Source: Crotophaga sulcirostris (Eukaryota > Chordata > Aves > Cuculiformes > Crotophagidae). Taken from it: a DNA stretch of 64,000 nt. The translations under genes and the position numbers were made by a program. The number at the start of each line of letters is the position of its first letter. The stretch's first letter is position 1. This document shows, in pieces, positions 25,331 to 38,228 of the stretch. The notes under the pieces were generated by a model. That model was not told the origin of the DNA, ran no database searches, and was given only the letters and a program-made list of their open reading frames with translations. The stretch spans positions 719,417 through 783,416 of the forward strand of contig VYZB01000209.1 of NCBI GenBank assembly GCA_013397455.1, read 5' to 3'.

Positions 25331-27365
25331 AAATTAATACAGTAGTTTAAGCCTTAGAAGACCTGGCTTCCATGGGCTTTTGACCAAGCTTAAAACTATT
25401 ATCCACAACCTACCATCCTTAATTGTAAAAAACTCTTACTGAATTATCTAACAAGCCTTCCAAAACATAAATAATTATTTCTAAAAATTCATGGAGAAAT
25501 AGCAAGAGATCAGAATATTGGAAAAATATAAATGTGATATAAATCTTCCAGAAAGAAGGGAAGAGTAATCCTGGCACTAACCATCCAAACTAATGTTTAC
25601 AAAGTAAAATATTAACAGAACAAAGCTCATAAGGGAGACAACTGAGCTGCCTGAACCAATTTGCGTTACTGTTTTAACATGGATATTTTTTGAACAAACT
25701 AGATAGATCTATGGTGTATATCGAGTAGAATTATTGTATTAATAGAACAATAAAAGTTGTATATTTAGATTCTGGCAAAGTACTTAGTGCAAACTCTCAT
25801 AAAATTCTGCATGCGCAGCATTATTTTGATTTAGTTCTGAAGTTACTGAATGGATTGAAAACTTACTGTAACGTATGAAAATTATCAACGATCACCTCCT
25901 CGGCTGAACCTACGCATTTAGTCAAGTACTCTGTGGAAAGGCAATAGTCAGAAAGGGAGCCCCATCTTATTTTAAACCTTTGTTAAAAGAAAAATAGGAA
26001 GGGAATGAAAATCGTTCATAGACATGAAACAGATGTTTGACACACTTCCAGAAGAACAGAGGAACAAAGAAAGGTGCTAGAAATTTGGAAGCAGTCTAAA
26101 CACAAAATGAATTTAGTTTCAGATAAAATGGACAAGCACAATAAAAAAACCAAATAACTACAAAAACAGAAAACAATGAGAAAATATTATGTCAAAATAA
26201 GCATATTAGTGACAGCAAAGAGATGATTATACAAGAGTTTGCAGTGTTGTATGATAGTAGCAAAAGCCAGTGAAACTTCTGGCAGTCCCACATTTTGGAG
26301 AAGTGGAAGGTTTTTCATTGCTTTGGACATTTAGAAGCAAAGCAGATAATCAGTGCTCTCTAAGAAAGGCTATATACCCACAAGACAAGAGCAAACAAGT
26401 CCTTTCCATCTCTAATTTCTTTGGCTTTACAGGAATGTTGAATAGCTTGAGAATTTTCACATAATAAATATATAATAAATCTAAGGATCAGCATAAGTAC
26501 AGGATTACGGAAAATTATTTCAACTTCAATACCTGAAAGAGGAAGCATTTAGGAGTAAATGAATCAATAGTGAAGTTTCCCACTATCATTTACAGGCTCT
26601 ATTTAGAAATAAATAGGTCTAAATAGGCTACTTGGCATGGGGCAGCTGTAGGTCAACATTCTACATCAGACACTGTAATTTGCCATAAGTGCAGAGGTGC
26701 TCATTAATTACAGGGAAATTTGAAAGTATCCCTCAGGCCTGTGCTGTAGCTGCCAAACTGCTCAGTGAAGTGCAGGCACCCTCCAGGAAGTTCTGGTGCT
26801 GCTGCTGCTTTAAAGCCATGATTGGGCTGCGCAGTACAAAAGATCAGCTGTCCCAGGATGGAGATCTCAATTGGAAAAGCTATTTTATCGAATTAACAGC
26901 TATGGTGTTCTATGAGTGCACCAAGTGTCACAGCTGCTTCCATGTCAGCATCCAACATCAGCTGGATCTGCTGGCCCCACCGACGGCCCTGATACACACT
27001 TCTCTGGCACTCCTGCAGACAGCAGAGCAAAAACACAGGACAGGGCACCATTAGAAAGAGAAAAAATAAAATCTCCCATTTTAGGGCTGTGAATGGTGGA
27101 ATAGGAATTCCAGACGTCTCCTTCCCTCAGCAGGGCAGCTCCAACTTCCTCTTGGCCCAACCTGCCTGATATTTCTGGATCCTGGCACCAGCAAGTGACA
27201 GACGGAACTCCGCACAGCGCAGCAATCCCGGGCAAGCAGCGTGTAAACCCTGCACATCTCCCCTGGCGCACGCAGCTGTACCCTCCGCGAGACAGGCACG
27301 AGCAGGGGAGCTGGGCAAAGGTTTAAACTGCTCAAAACCAAACTAAAATATATTTATTTTTAAAA

Positions 27366-27378
27366 GGGGGGGGGGGGG
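27366..27378 (+). repeat. Poly-G run (13 G)
   Basis: A 13-base G homopolymer. A second, 14-base run lies about 400 bp downstream. Its length is error-prone in sequencing. Confidence 0.95.
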
Positions 27379-27768
27379 CAATTGCTTAGTGGACACATGC
27401 CAGGCAACATCTCTGTAATTACATTTTGTTATGTTGCAATGCCTGCTTTTTCTACACCCTTAATTAGGCAAGAAAAATCAGGAGAAAGCTCATTGCAATT
27501 TCTCCCTGGCTTCCTGGGTTAACATTACACAGGATCAACTACTGTACCTAAATACCCTGTCACAGTACCTCAAGTGACCTTGTCAACCCTGAAAGCTGGT
27601 CAACAATCCTCTTAATGCTGCGGAACACAAGCCATAGTTTTAACACCACTGCCAGGGAAAGATGCTAGGAAGAAAATAAGATTTGTTTACTGCTTATATT
27701 CCTCTGTTTCTCTTTTATGCACAAAGGAGTCCAAAGCAACTCATCAATAAAAGTACACTTAAAAACAA

Positions 27769-27782
27769 GGGGGGGGGGGGGG
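27769..27782 (+). repeat. Poly-G run (14 G)
   Basis: A 14-base G homopolymer, the partner of the run at 27366-27378. Its length is also error-prone. Confidence 0.95.
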
Positions 27783-30700
27783 AAACTGCCTCAAAATGAG
27801 GTTGCCTACTACTTGGCTTAGCTGGGAATGTGTGCAGGGCTGGCAGAGAGACTCTGGGATAAGGCCAGCTCGACTGCACGACAGCTGGGTGAGAATATGA
27901 CAGGGCAACAATCTTCAGTGTTGCAAAGTAGTTACCCCAAAGTATCAAGCATTTTATATATGGATTTTGATAGCCTGACATTAAATTTTTTAAATTTTTA
28001 CTTCTCCAAAGTAATCTCAATCAAAAAAGTAGGTGCATATGTCAAGTTTCATTTATTATTATTTAATGCTGCACTCTCAAAAACAGAGTTAATGACTCTT
28101 TCATGAAAAAATCTGCCTTTACGCAATATGTAATGAAAGTGCTTAGACTACTGTGTCTACAGTTTTTAAAGATGCAGTTTTTTGCTCTGGAACCTCAGAA
28201 AAAGTATTCTATTTATAGGAGTAAGTCTATTTTTATAATATATTTTCTGGGACAGTTTGTTTTTGTTTTGTTTTCTTTTGTTTGTTTTGTTTCAGCCAGT
28301 AGGATCATTTATATAAAAAAGATGGGGTCAGTTTGCAATTTGGTTTAAATCTGAATACTTCAACAGAAAAGCAAAGCGATGTTTTTTTCACCCGTTATGG
28401 GACTGAACCTTCCTCATGCTTAACTTGCTCCATTTGCATATGCAATTTTTCCATGCCTCGTGCCATAATCACTCCTCTACGTAATTCTGCAATTTGCAAC
28501 TGGAGAGATAATAACAATTTCATAAACAAGATTATAACTCCAGGTATTTAATAAAGCAACAGGAATGCAGGATTACAAAGGAACAACTAAGGTACTGCTG
28601 AAATTCCTCTGAAGGAATTAAAGCTGAACAAAAAAAATACAATAACTGAAACCAGATTTTTGCAAATTTTCCAGCCTTGTTCTTTAGGCAACCATAACTC
28701 TTTAAACTGTCATTTGTAAAATTCCACTCCGATACTTCCCAGATTGTTACAGTGGGTGCCTGTAACTTCAGTAGCCGCTCCCATGATTGCGGCGCTACCA
28801 CAGTTGTGTTCCTGCAACACGCAACGCTTGCGGTGTCACTGAAATACTAATAATATGGGGGCCTAATTCAAAAGCTAATAATGAATCAGGTTTTGTTGAA
28901 TTGTCTGGAAAAGGAAAGCTATCTTGCTGCGTACATGCACAGCTGACAAATGTGTTAAGAGCGTCGGGTTCAACCGTCAGGCGCTGACACCGACCGGCGG
29001 AGGCCCGCTAGGTGCAATGAACTCTCCCCCAGAAGAAGTTTACTGTAAAGAGGCCAAGGCGTTCTCCTAAAATAGTCCATGCTAGCTGGATCCAAGAATT
29101 ACAGTCCCCTTGGCCAAAGGTGTACAGTCGGGATGACTTCTGCTCCCTCTTGTCAGACTTTCTTGAGCCCAGAGCAGTCATGTCTCTCTTAAATTAAGAA
29201 AAACTGCTTACAGACCTGGAAATTTAATGCCGAACAGGAACAGCCCTGAAAACAAGTCCATATGGGTCAGTCAGTGGACTATGCCGGGGAAGAACTTCGA
29301 GCATTTGCCAAGCCTAAGCAGTTGAGAAATGAATTATAATGTTCCAGGATCCCAAATTATCTTGGAACTTCGAATTTCATCACCACACTTCATCTCCTGC
29401 CCAGGATGGAGCCGGGCTGTAGCCCAGCTCCAGTCAGTTGGTGCTTCCCTGGAGGAGCAACAAGAGCTTCCAGGGAATACTCTAAGTGAGTCCAGCGACC
29501 AGTCCAGAAGGGTCAAGACGGGGAAAGAAAATCTAAAATCTCTCCCATTCCCCGTCTGGCAAGTACAATCCACCTTAGCTGGCAGACGTTATGATTACCA
29601 GTGCTATTTCCTATCGTAACAACTGATCTATTAAATGGATTTGCAGGTAATATTCCTACTGAGCGGTCTCTTGCTAAAAGCAGCAAAAGGAGCCTCTTAG
29701 TAACTGTTTTGCTTTGTTTTGGAAACAATGCAGATGCACTGTAATTTTTTAGTCCCGAGTAGTTGATATTTTAAAAATCCTACTTCTAAAATATATTTGA
29801 ATTAACCTGCCTGTATTTGACTCCTCCAGAACACATTTCCCCTTAGCACACATATTTCAGGTTCTGCCACTTTCTGACTATAGAATCAAATTTGATGGTA
29901 AACTATTATTTTTAATAAGTTCTAAATGTTCTTTCCTTTCTAAGAAGCACAAATTTGCTGCCAACACACAGCTCCAATTCACAGGAATATTTACTGTGCT
30001 GATAACTGAACTCCGGTCATATGACTGAAAGAGGCTAACAAAAAGAAAAAAAAAAAGAAAAGGCAAAAAGCTCAACTGTAATTTCTAGACATCTATAAAT
30101 TTCTTATTCTTTTTGCAGAGAGGAAGCTCCCTGGGGCTTTCTGGATAGCCTCAGTTTTATTTATCACCCACTCTCTTCCAATCTATGAATGCCATAATTC
30201 TTCCTCTTGCAAAGAGATGAACATGGCCTCAATCACACGCTCTCCTTGTATCAACTAGACATGGCTAAACAGCAGTTACGGTAACGGAAAATACTGACGA
30301 CCTTGGTATCAAGGTTTTGGTATCAGTTTCAATTCTCATTGGCTAAAAAGTCTCAAATTTGAGGTCCAAATCGGTCTGTGGTCAATTATAACCATTGATG
30401 CTGCCCTCTAACTTGGTGTTTGGAAGAGGGACATGAGCAAAGCGTTCTCAAAAGGATGCTGCTCCTTGAGCAGGGCTGCCAGCAGCGGAGGGCACGGGAG
30501 GGGAGGGTTGCAGACCAGGGTATGGGCAGACCCTGTGCACCTTCAACTGTCCATTGTGCTGTAAAGCTACTCAGCTTGATCACAGTCATTTCTGCACTAA
30601 GAAAATACAAGTACTAGATTTCTGCAGCTCACACATCATCATAAAACCCAACAGGTTTTGTCTAATCAAAGGTACCAGTGTTCCTGAACAAACAAGTGAG

Positions 30701-31199
30701 TATTTGCCCTGTAACTCATTTCATACAAGGCACAAAAATGTCTACTTCCAGGTTCTTAAATGAATTTTTCTGCTAAATGAGCTCCAATTGGAAAGAGAAC
30801 ATAAACTTTCAAAAATATCTCAAAGTAATTTTAAATATACTTTATTATTTTCACTTAACTTTGTCAATGATATTTTTATTACAAACTTAAAATATTTTTG
30901 CAGATTGATTTTATCTTTAGTAATTTGGAAAATGCAGATTTTTTTTCTTAGTGCCTTAAACAGACCTTAATTTAATACCAGTATTTTGGTTTCAATCACC
31001 ATCAAATCTATGTTTATAAGGCTTTCCTGTGTCCAAACAGCTTTCTCTGCTCAAGCACACATTGTTTAATATTTCTGCATTAAACGAAACTTCTCATTTT
31101 GCTTAATCCAGGTGACTCTGCCAAGAAGTATTTCCGAGCATGAATAAGCCATGAAACGTATATTCAAATTCAGATTAAAAATATGCATTGTGAGCTTGG

Positions 31200-31420
31200 A
31201 ATGAAGAATAAACACTTGGAGTCAAACCTTGGCCCTATTAAGGTCAATGGGAAGAGTTTAAAAGTGAATTGTTTATGGATAAGGAGATCTGAGTTCCAGC
31301 ATCAACTTTACGCACGCTGTAGATTCCAACTATCACTGTCCTTTCTTTACCAGTAAAATGGGAATAATGCCACCCTGCATGATTGTGGCCAACCATTTTT
31401 TAAAAATTCAAAGTGCTGTA
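31200..31420 (+). repeat. Ancient sauropsid SINE/LINE 3'-end relic
   Basis: Short segments match repeat families common in turtles, crocodilians and birds, as I remember them: 'ttggccctatta-aggtcaatggga' near 31230, 'aactttacgcacg' near 31304, and the MIR/L3-type 'agtaaaatgggaataatg' near 31352. The order and spacing suggest one eroded element or two adjacent ones. Not verified by alignment. Confidence 0.45.
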
Positions 31421-32005
31421 TGCATTTTAAATGTACAAGAGTTACATAAACACTGCAGTAACTTCAATAATTCCTTGGTATTACATTTGCACAGCAGCTT
31501 GTGAACTTGAAGACTTCTAGTTTGAGAAAAAATGATGTGCATCTTATTTCTCACATTGAGCAAGCCTGGAATTTTTTTAAATGTCCATGCATAGTACTTT
31601 TAGCTTTCAAAACACTTCTGAGGAGTAAAGCTGCGGCATCTTCCTGAGTTACTGGTCAGATTAAGTCTCTTCACTGTAGTCTTGCAGATGCCTTTGACGC
31701 AAATGAGATCTGGACACTCATTCGCCCACTTCAGCTGTGCCAGTTCCCACTGACTGAGTAACTTTCCCTGAAAGTTAACTTTTGCTTTTACTTTCTGTGG
31801 GGCTTTAGAGAGGTTGCATTTCTGCTTTTTTCTCTCCTGCCAAACAATATGATAAATCCAACTTTGTTTTCCAAACAAATGGAGAACTTCATATTAACAA
31901 ACAAGCCAAGTCCTGCTGCAAACTGAAAACATTGATAAGAGAGTACAAAGAAATAGTTTCAACTACTGGCCACAATTAAACTTCTTTTCTAATGAATCAT
32001 TACAG

Positions 32006-32074
32006 CTGAGTGCACACACTGGAAAATATTGTCACAGCAGATACCACCAGACCCTCAACTGCCAGTGGCCTGAG
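32006..32074 (+). other. Candidate 69-bp exon with good splice signals
   Basis: A pyrimidine-rich tract with a branch-point-like CTAAT ends in TACAG at 32001-32005. After 69 bases the donor GAG|GTAAGC follows (GT at 32075). The length is a multiple of three and the first frame is open across it (23 codons). The other two frames meet a stop. The peptide resembles no family I know. The composition is ordinary, and pseudo-exons of this quality arise by chance, so this is only a lead. Confidence 0.15.
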
Positions 32075-34338
32075 GTAAGCTTGGCTATTCAGGTCCTTTC
32101 AAATGTTCCTGAGAAATTTCCGGGGCATCCTAGCTTGGGGCAGTGGTTTCTGTCTAAATGACAGCCTTGAAAAACTGCAGCTGAAGAACGTCTCACAGCT
32201 CCCTGTGTGCTTTTTAAAGCCCAGCCTGCAGGTTTTGCCGTTGCCCAAAGCCAGCTCTGATCACATCTTTACAGTTGCCTAGACTGGGATCCAGCAAAGG
32301 AAAATGCTCTACTGTTTTGCATGGGATTCTGTCAGTCTCTTCAGCAATACCCAGCTCCTTTTATTTTACGGATGTATGCATAGGTGTGCACTTATTAGCA
32401 GCGAACAGTATCAGATGGCTCTGCACCAAAGCCAAAGCTCAGGCAGTCACTGTGGAATCTTCCTTGCATTAAGGCACAATCAAAACGTTGATAATGTAAG
32501 AGAGCAGTGTCCAGGATGAGAAAGCTGGTTTACCATGTAATCTTGAAACCACTCCGAGCTGCACTTAAGCCCAGTTTCCCCTGGTCTTTCCTTTGTGGTC
32601 TTTTCATACAATCACTTAAATGTCAGTTCTGCTATGGTTAGTTTGGGGATGTGGATGGATGCCTGTTCCAACCACCAGCTTCTCAAGTGCAGTGAGGAGC
32701 CGTGCCTGACTCTCACACCCCTGCGACCCTGCGAGGTTCCACGAGCTATGAGCATGCCTTGTTTTGTGCATTCCATTACCAGAGTGGAATTCCATTACTA
32801 CAGAGCTGTTAAAACTGAAATCATTGATAGAAAAAAATGAATCAAATCTAGTAAAGTGCACAGCAGTATGTACTATGGCACAGTATGGGAATATTAAAAC
32901 AGCACCACCGGCACAATACATTGTGCATTATGTAGGTCAATTATTGGCCAAATCAAATATGAATCAAAGCACTGCAGAAACCACAAAGGTAGAAAAGCTC
33001 AGTAAGATCACACAGCCCACCTTTGTGTCCACAGAATGATCCCTACAAAGACATTTTTAGTCCTTTTCCCTGCTTTCAAACGACTCAAACTGAAGGGCAT
33101 TTAATGTTACTTCTTGGGGAGTACTCCACATCTACTACATTTCTTTGATGGTATGTTTTTTAGTTGTATTCCCAAGTCCCAGTCTAAATTATCCTTCACT
33201 CTCCTTAGTGTTCACACCCTTCATATCATCAAAGACCTTCTGCATCTTCTCCCTAAGGTGAATTATTCCTATTTACTGTATCAGACTGTGATAGCATTAT
33301 CCTCAATACATAGCACATACATAAGGAAACCATTGACTTAGAGGAAGTCTATCTATGGACCAGGTTGTTAAAAAAATACGGACAGGGCAATCTGGCCTTA
33401 ATCTTCAACCATAAATCAATAATACCAGACACCCTCTGCAATTCCTCTTTGTTCTGACTTTCTGTGAGTACAGTCGTTAGAGCTTCCAATAACTGCAAAT
33501 GCAGTATTTTCTGGGTAGCAAAACAAGCCAACTGAGAGAACTGATGAACCCCATTCAGACAACAGGATGCTGCCATGGCAGTGACCCAGTTGAGAGGGCT
33601 TCAGTGAATTCACTGCTGGGTTTAGTACATTCACTCATGTTCCTACTTGTCCAAGGCTGTCCCCATGCCCCTGGAAGGTCAGAGACACCAGACCTCCAGC
33701 CAGTGGATACAAGCTAGGGCAGGTAACCAGCGATGGAGAATTTTCATTATTGTTCATGGGATAAAAGACAGGGAAAAAAACATTTCTGACTCCTAAACGA
33801 GGACTGTCGAGAAGACCAGCATTTAATGGTTTGTAAACACAAACTCAGAGCTATAAATGCATTGCTTATTCCCACTATAATCCCTCTTCAAACTGATTCC
33901 CCTGATGAATATAAGAAGTATTGATTTTTAAACCCATGTAGGTTCTTAGAGACAATACAGACTGACTTAATTATAATCAATAAAATTTACAGACAGTGAT
34001 GCAACCCAGCAGAAATATTCCTACCAAAATGTATGGCATAAGAATACTCCAGTTTCCCCACTGCACTGCTGGAATATGACCTTAATACATATTTTATTAT
34101 GTATAGAAGCCTGTCCGTGAAACCATCAGAAGATCACCAGCACCTCCACAGCTACAACTCAGTTGCTGGTTTCTACAGTTACCTCTACGTATCTTCAATG
34201 AGCAAAGGGAGAGGGAAGTTCCATCACTCTTTACAGGAGTCACTGCAAGCATACCTCTCCTTTTGGATGTTCCCTCAGCATCTCCATCTGAAACTATTTC
34301 TATAGCACTGATAAAACACTAAAGGGCAGAGAGACTGA

Positions 34339-34358
34339 AGGTGAGATTTGTCTCACCT
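34339..34358. repeat. Perfect 8-bp inverted repeat with E2-box arms
   Basis: AGGTGAGA and TCTCACCT are separated by TTTG. Each arm carries the AGGTG/CACCT core used by ZEB/SNAI-type zinc-finger repressors, so the pair could be a small hairpin or a paired binding site. It may equally be chance. Confidence 0.6.
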
Positions 34359-37300
34359 ACGTGTGGCTGCCTAATGGTCGGGCACACCTCAGAGTGAGCC
34401 GCCTGCTCCTTCTGGAGCCGACAGCGAGAGCCAGGTGATTGCGAAAGGATTTTGCTGGGCTGAAATGCCCGCAGGGAGTGCCTCTCCCATTTCACCAAAC
34501 AACTAAACCAGCCTAGACAACCACCTTAGACCAAGCACCCAAGTTTTAGACAGATAAACTTAGATGAGGTGAACTTAAACACAAAATATTTGCCTGGATC
34601 ACAGAGTCTGTGGCAAAACTGAAGTGAAAAGGGAATCCTCCATAGTTCAAACCAGGACAGAAATTCCCAGAGCAATCTTCTCTTGACAAGGTGGCAAGAA
34701 TCAATGGCAGAAGGAGGAACAATGCAGAGCTCTGAATCTAGGCTGGCTTTTAAACTCGCTTTTTTCTACTCATTTCTCTTCTGTTACCTCACACCTGCCT
34801 GGATGTTCGATGCACCATTCTCAATATACGGTCACCTCATGGCACACCTGCGCAGCGTCACAGCATCATCGGGAGTGGCAGCCACCCTCATGAGGAACCA
34901 GAAGCCATGCAGATGTGCATACAGCACTGTGGCAAGACTATTTAGACTCGCTAAAATAGGTATCAGACAGGAAAGGATAGCAGTTCATGCACAGCATTTG
35001 GCTGACAAGCTTTCCAAATCCATACCTTGCAAAGACTCACCACTTTGCACCTTAAAAGTTAGGTGCTCCAAGGTAATAAATCTTATCTTGTCCTCAACTA
35101 CGTAGTACCACCAACCAGACCAACCTCCTGAGATGATGGTATCCATCTGATAGAACGGGACCAACACTAACTTCACTGAGGTTCTAGTCCTCAAATAAAA
35201 GTTAAATACATTGAAGGATGTGGGCTGGGATGACAGTGGAAACACTAATTTTCACGCTCAATAGTTCTGCAAGAAAACAGTCAGTCTGCTCTCTCCCACT
35301 AACTAATCTCTGCAAAACTGCTGTATTACTAATTAGCAGTATTAAATTTGAGAGGAAACAATGAGTATAAACTGTTTGACCACTCATGTGGCCCAAAGCC
35401 CACCTTTCTGTTTTCTAAGTGCTTTTGAAACAGCTTGGTATTAACAGCTACGAATTTCTCTCCATGACAAATTAGTCGGTGTTGACAGCATAGGCTATCT
35501 GTAAGTGTTGAATAAAATCTAAAGTAAAGAAAAAACAAGAAGAAGACACCTTCTTTTGTAAATATCTTTCAGCTGGCACAGTAAATTACATTGATTCAGA
35601 AGTGACTCATTTCCAACGCTGTGCACATTAGCAGCCAGTATTATTCAATTTGAAATTTTAATTTATAACATACTCTTGGTAATGCACTCCCAATACATTC
35701 CTCACTTCCCTACCCTGTGACTGACAAAAGATGAAAGATCTTTACTGTATAAATATTTTATATTAAACCCTTCACTCTGCCGTATTTCTTCCATTGTCAG
35801 TTCCCATTTGCAAACACTATACATTGTCCAAAAAAGTGCTGAGCTAGGCAAGGGGCACGTGTTTGTAGGCAGCCCTGCAGCTCCAGGAGCCACCGCTCTG
35901 CTGCCACGGCGAGGACTGCGAGTGGGGCTCCCTCCTGTTGGGACTGAACTCCACTGGCCAAGGGGCTGGGTCATCGCGGGGGCTGGAGGTGGCCCTGCTG
36001 CCCACAAGCCCCGGGGGTGGCGAATTCAGGGGGGAAGGAGGGAGGAAGAAGCACGCCTGTGGCTTTGCAAGTAGATGCCTGTGCTCCTGCTTCCAGTCCT
36101 TGACTTGGGTGAGAACGAGAGAGTAAAAATGCCTCTTTGTTAAGTAAATGTTTTACAAACTCTTCTGTCACCTTGTCTCGGGGTGAAACTGTGTCAGCAG
36201 GCAAGATTAGATAACTTGACCTAAATCGTACTGGAAATCTGTGGCAGACCTCAGCTCAGATCTCCTGACATCCTGTCTTGTGTATTACTGACAAGACCAA
36301 CCCTAATCTAGCAGGAGAATCCTTTCCCAAACTGTTACTTAGTAAGGGCTAAATGCCACCACCAGACATCCACGGTAAAACCCTGCTGGCTTAGGCCAGA
36401 TTTGGCTCCTATTTCTAACCCGAATCATAGGAGACTTCTAACCAGCAGCTACATAAACTGCTTCTCCTGACACTTACAGCTATTCTTGCTTGTTAAGCAT
36501 TTGCTATCTAATCAAAAAATACTCCCTGCCCCATGAAGTGCACAAAACAAAAGTTATTTATTCTGCTCCGGGCCAGTTCTTCAGTCAAATTAGCATTGCT
36601 GATTATTGTTTGGTCTCTACCAGGCTGGAAAAGGTCCTTCAGTTGGCTACTCTTACTTTCCGTGGTCACTGAGTAGAGTTATGTCGGGGTCCTGCAGTCT
36701 GAACTGTGCAGGTATTTCATCACTGGATTTAAGGTAGCATGTGTGAATGCATTACCCTACTTAGATGCATAAAAAATAATTTCAACTGGGCTAAATTACC
36801 TTTATTATCAACCTTGGTAATTCCACCGCAGCCATTTTCCTGACTGATGTACGGAACACTATGAAATGAGTCCTCTGAGAAGAAGATGGAAAAAAACAAG
36901 ACAGTGATCAATGGATTCAATTAGTTACAGTATAATTCTACCAAGATGAAAAAGATCAAGACGCAATGCAACTTCTCCACTTCAGCCAACAGAAGTTATG
37001 GAGAACCTGCCACTACTTTGAGGTTTTTTTTTAAACCCACTGTAACTACTAATCCATGTAATACAGAAGGAGAGGAATTACCAACAGTACTCAGCAAAAT
37101 ATTGGCAGTACAGAGAGGCTGTGCCACAGGTGGAGGCTCCGAAAGAGTGTTTTAATGGACTAGATACACATTATGTCTGTATTTCTTCACACATAGAAAG
37201 CGTTATAACAACAGAGAGATTTCTCTAATGACAACAAAATAAAACCTTCCCAACAGCACATCCAAGCAAGAAATAACAATGCTGTCGCTATGCCGCAGAG

Positions 37301-38068
37301 GAACAAATTCCTCTTCTAATAATTCCCTCAACATTTCAAAACTCATGCTTTCAGCATCTTTCCCACATAACGCCAAGAAAGCAGATTCCCTTAATGCACG
37401 GGGTCATCTGAATCACACTCTGACTCCGAGGCGCACAAACCCCTCTGCTCTGTGCTATGTGACACCTCCTTGTCACAGGGGTCACAAAGCACAGGCACGT
37501 CCCGGCAGCCGATGCCATTTGTGGTAAGCGAGCCGGCCGGGAGGCCGTGACGGGGAAGAGAGGCACGAGGACGAGCATAAAGACACAGTTTAGTTAATCA
37601 CATTATTAAGATCTTCATCACCGAGAGTACTTAGCACATGGAAACAGTCGGTTTACAATACCGGAGGAGAGCAATCTGTATATTACGCCCGGGACACTAC
37701 AGCACGGGGAAATATGTAAATGTCATCATCTTAAAAGATAAAGGCATGTAGACAGTAGGGCTTTTTTGCATATAAAGGAAATAAGATGAATGAATAAAGC
37801 TGATCAAATGATTAATAGAATCCATAATCTTAATCTTATTATTTCTAAAGAAGCAAAGGCTGTTCAGTTAAGAGCTAGTCATCTCCATTTCATTAAGAAC
37901 AATTATATTCCAACTGATCAAGATCTACACCACACAGCCCTCACAGCAGACACATTTTTATATTTCCTGTCATTTCAATGAGACGAACAAAGTTGTTGGT
38001 GATTTGCGAGGCGAAAGCTTCGGAGATGGGTGTAAACAGATTTTAAACAACAGATCTGGTCAGGGTGA

Positions 38069-38228
38069 NNNNNNNNNNNNNNNNNNNNNNNNNNNNNNNN
38101 NNNNNNNNNNNNNNNNNNNNNNNNNNNNNNNNNNNNNNNNNNNNNNNNNNNNNNNNNNNNNNNNNNNNNNNNNNNNNNNNNNNNNNNNNNNNNNNNNNNN
38201 NNNNNNNNNNNNNNNNNNNNNNNNNNNN
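38069..38228. other. Assembly gap (160 N)
   Basis: A run of 160 unspecified bases. Frames crossing it are meaningless. The flanks show no repeat that would explain it. Confidence 1.

Larger units (their letters stand above)
25345..31190. other. Long AT-rich noncoding stretch
   Basis: No gene recognised. It includes two poly-G runs (listed separately), a T/G-rich (TTTTG)n-like tract at about 28257-28293, and a moderately GC-rich patch at 26.7-27.3 kb whose frames overlap antisense without domains. Confidence 0.5.
31425..38068. other. Long AT-rich noncoding stretch
   Basis: No gene family recognised. Contents worth noting: a candidate exon at 32006-32074, a short direct repeat TTCCATTAC near 32770 and 32790, a possible L2-like 3'-end fragment at about 33180-33320 (too eroded to call), an inverted repeat at 34339-34358, and a GC-rich patch at about 35860-36030 with chance frames on both strands. 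Confidence 0.5.

Noticed and set aside
29990..30015. Segment resembling the 3' part of miR-101 (CTGATAACTGAA)
   Set aside because: The seed end does not match, and the flanks do not form the paired arm expected of the precursor.
33180..33320. Possible L2 3'-end fragment
   Set aside because: Only loose resemblance ('caaagaccttctgcat', 'atcagactgtgatag'). Too eroded to support a call without alignment.
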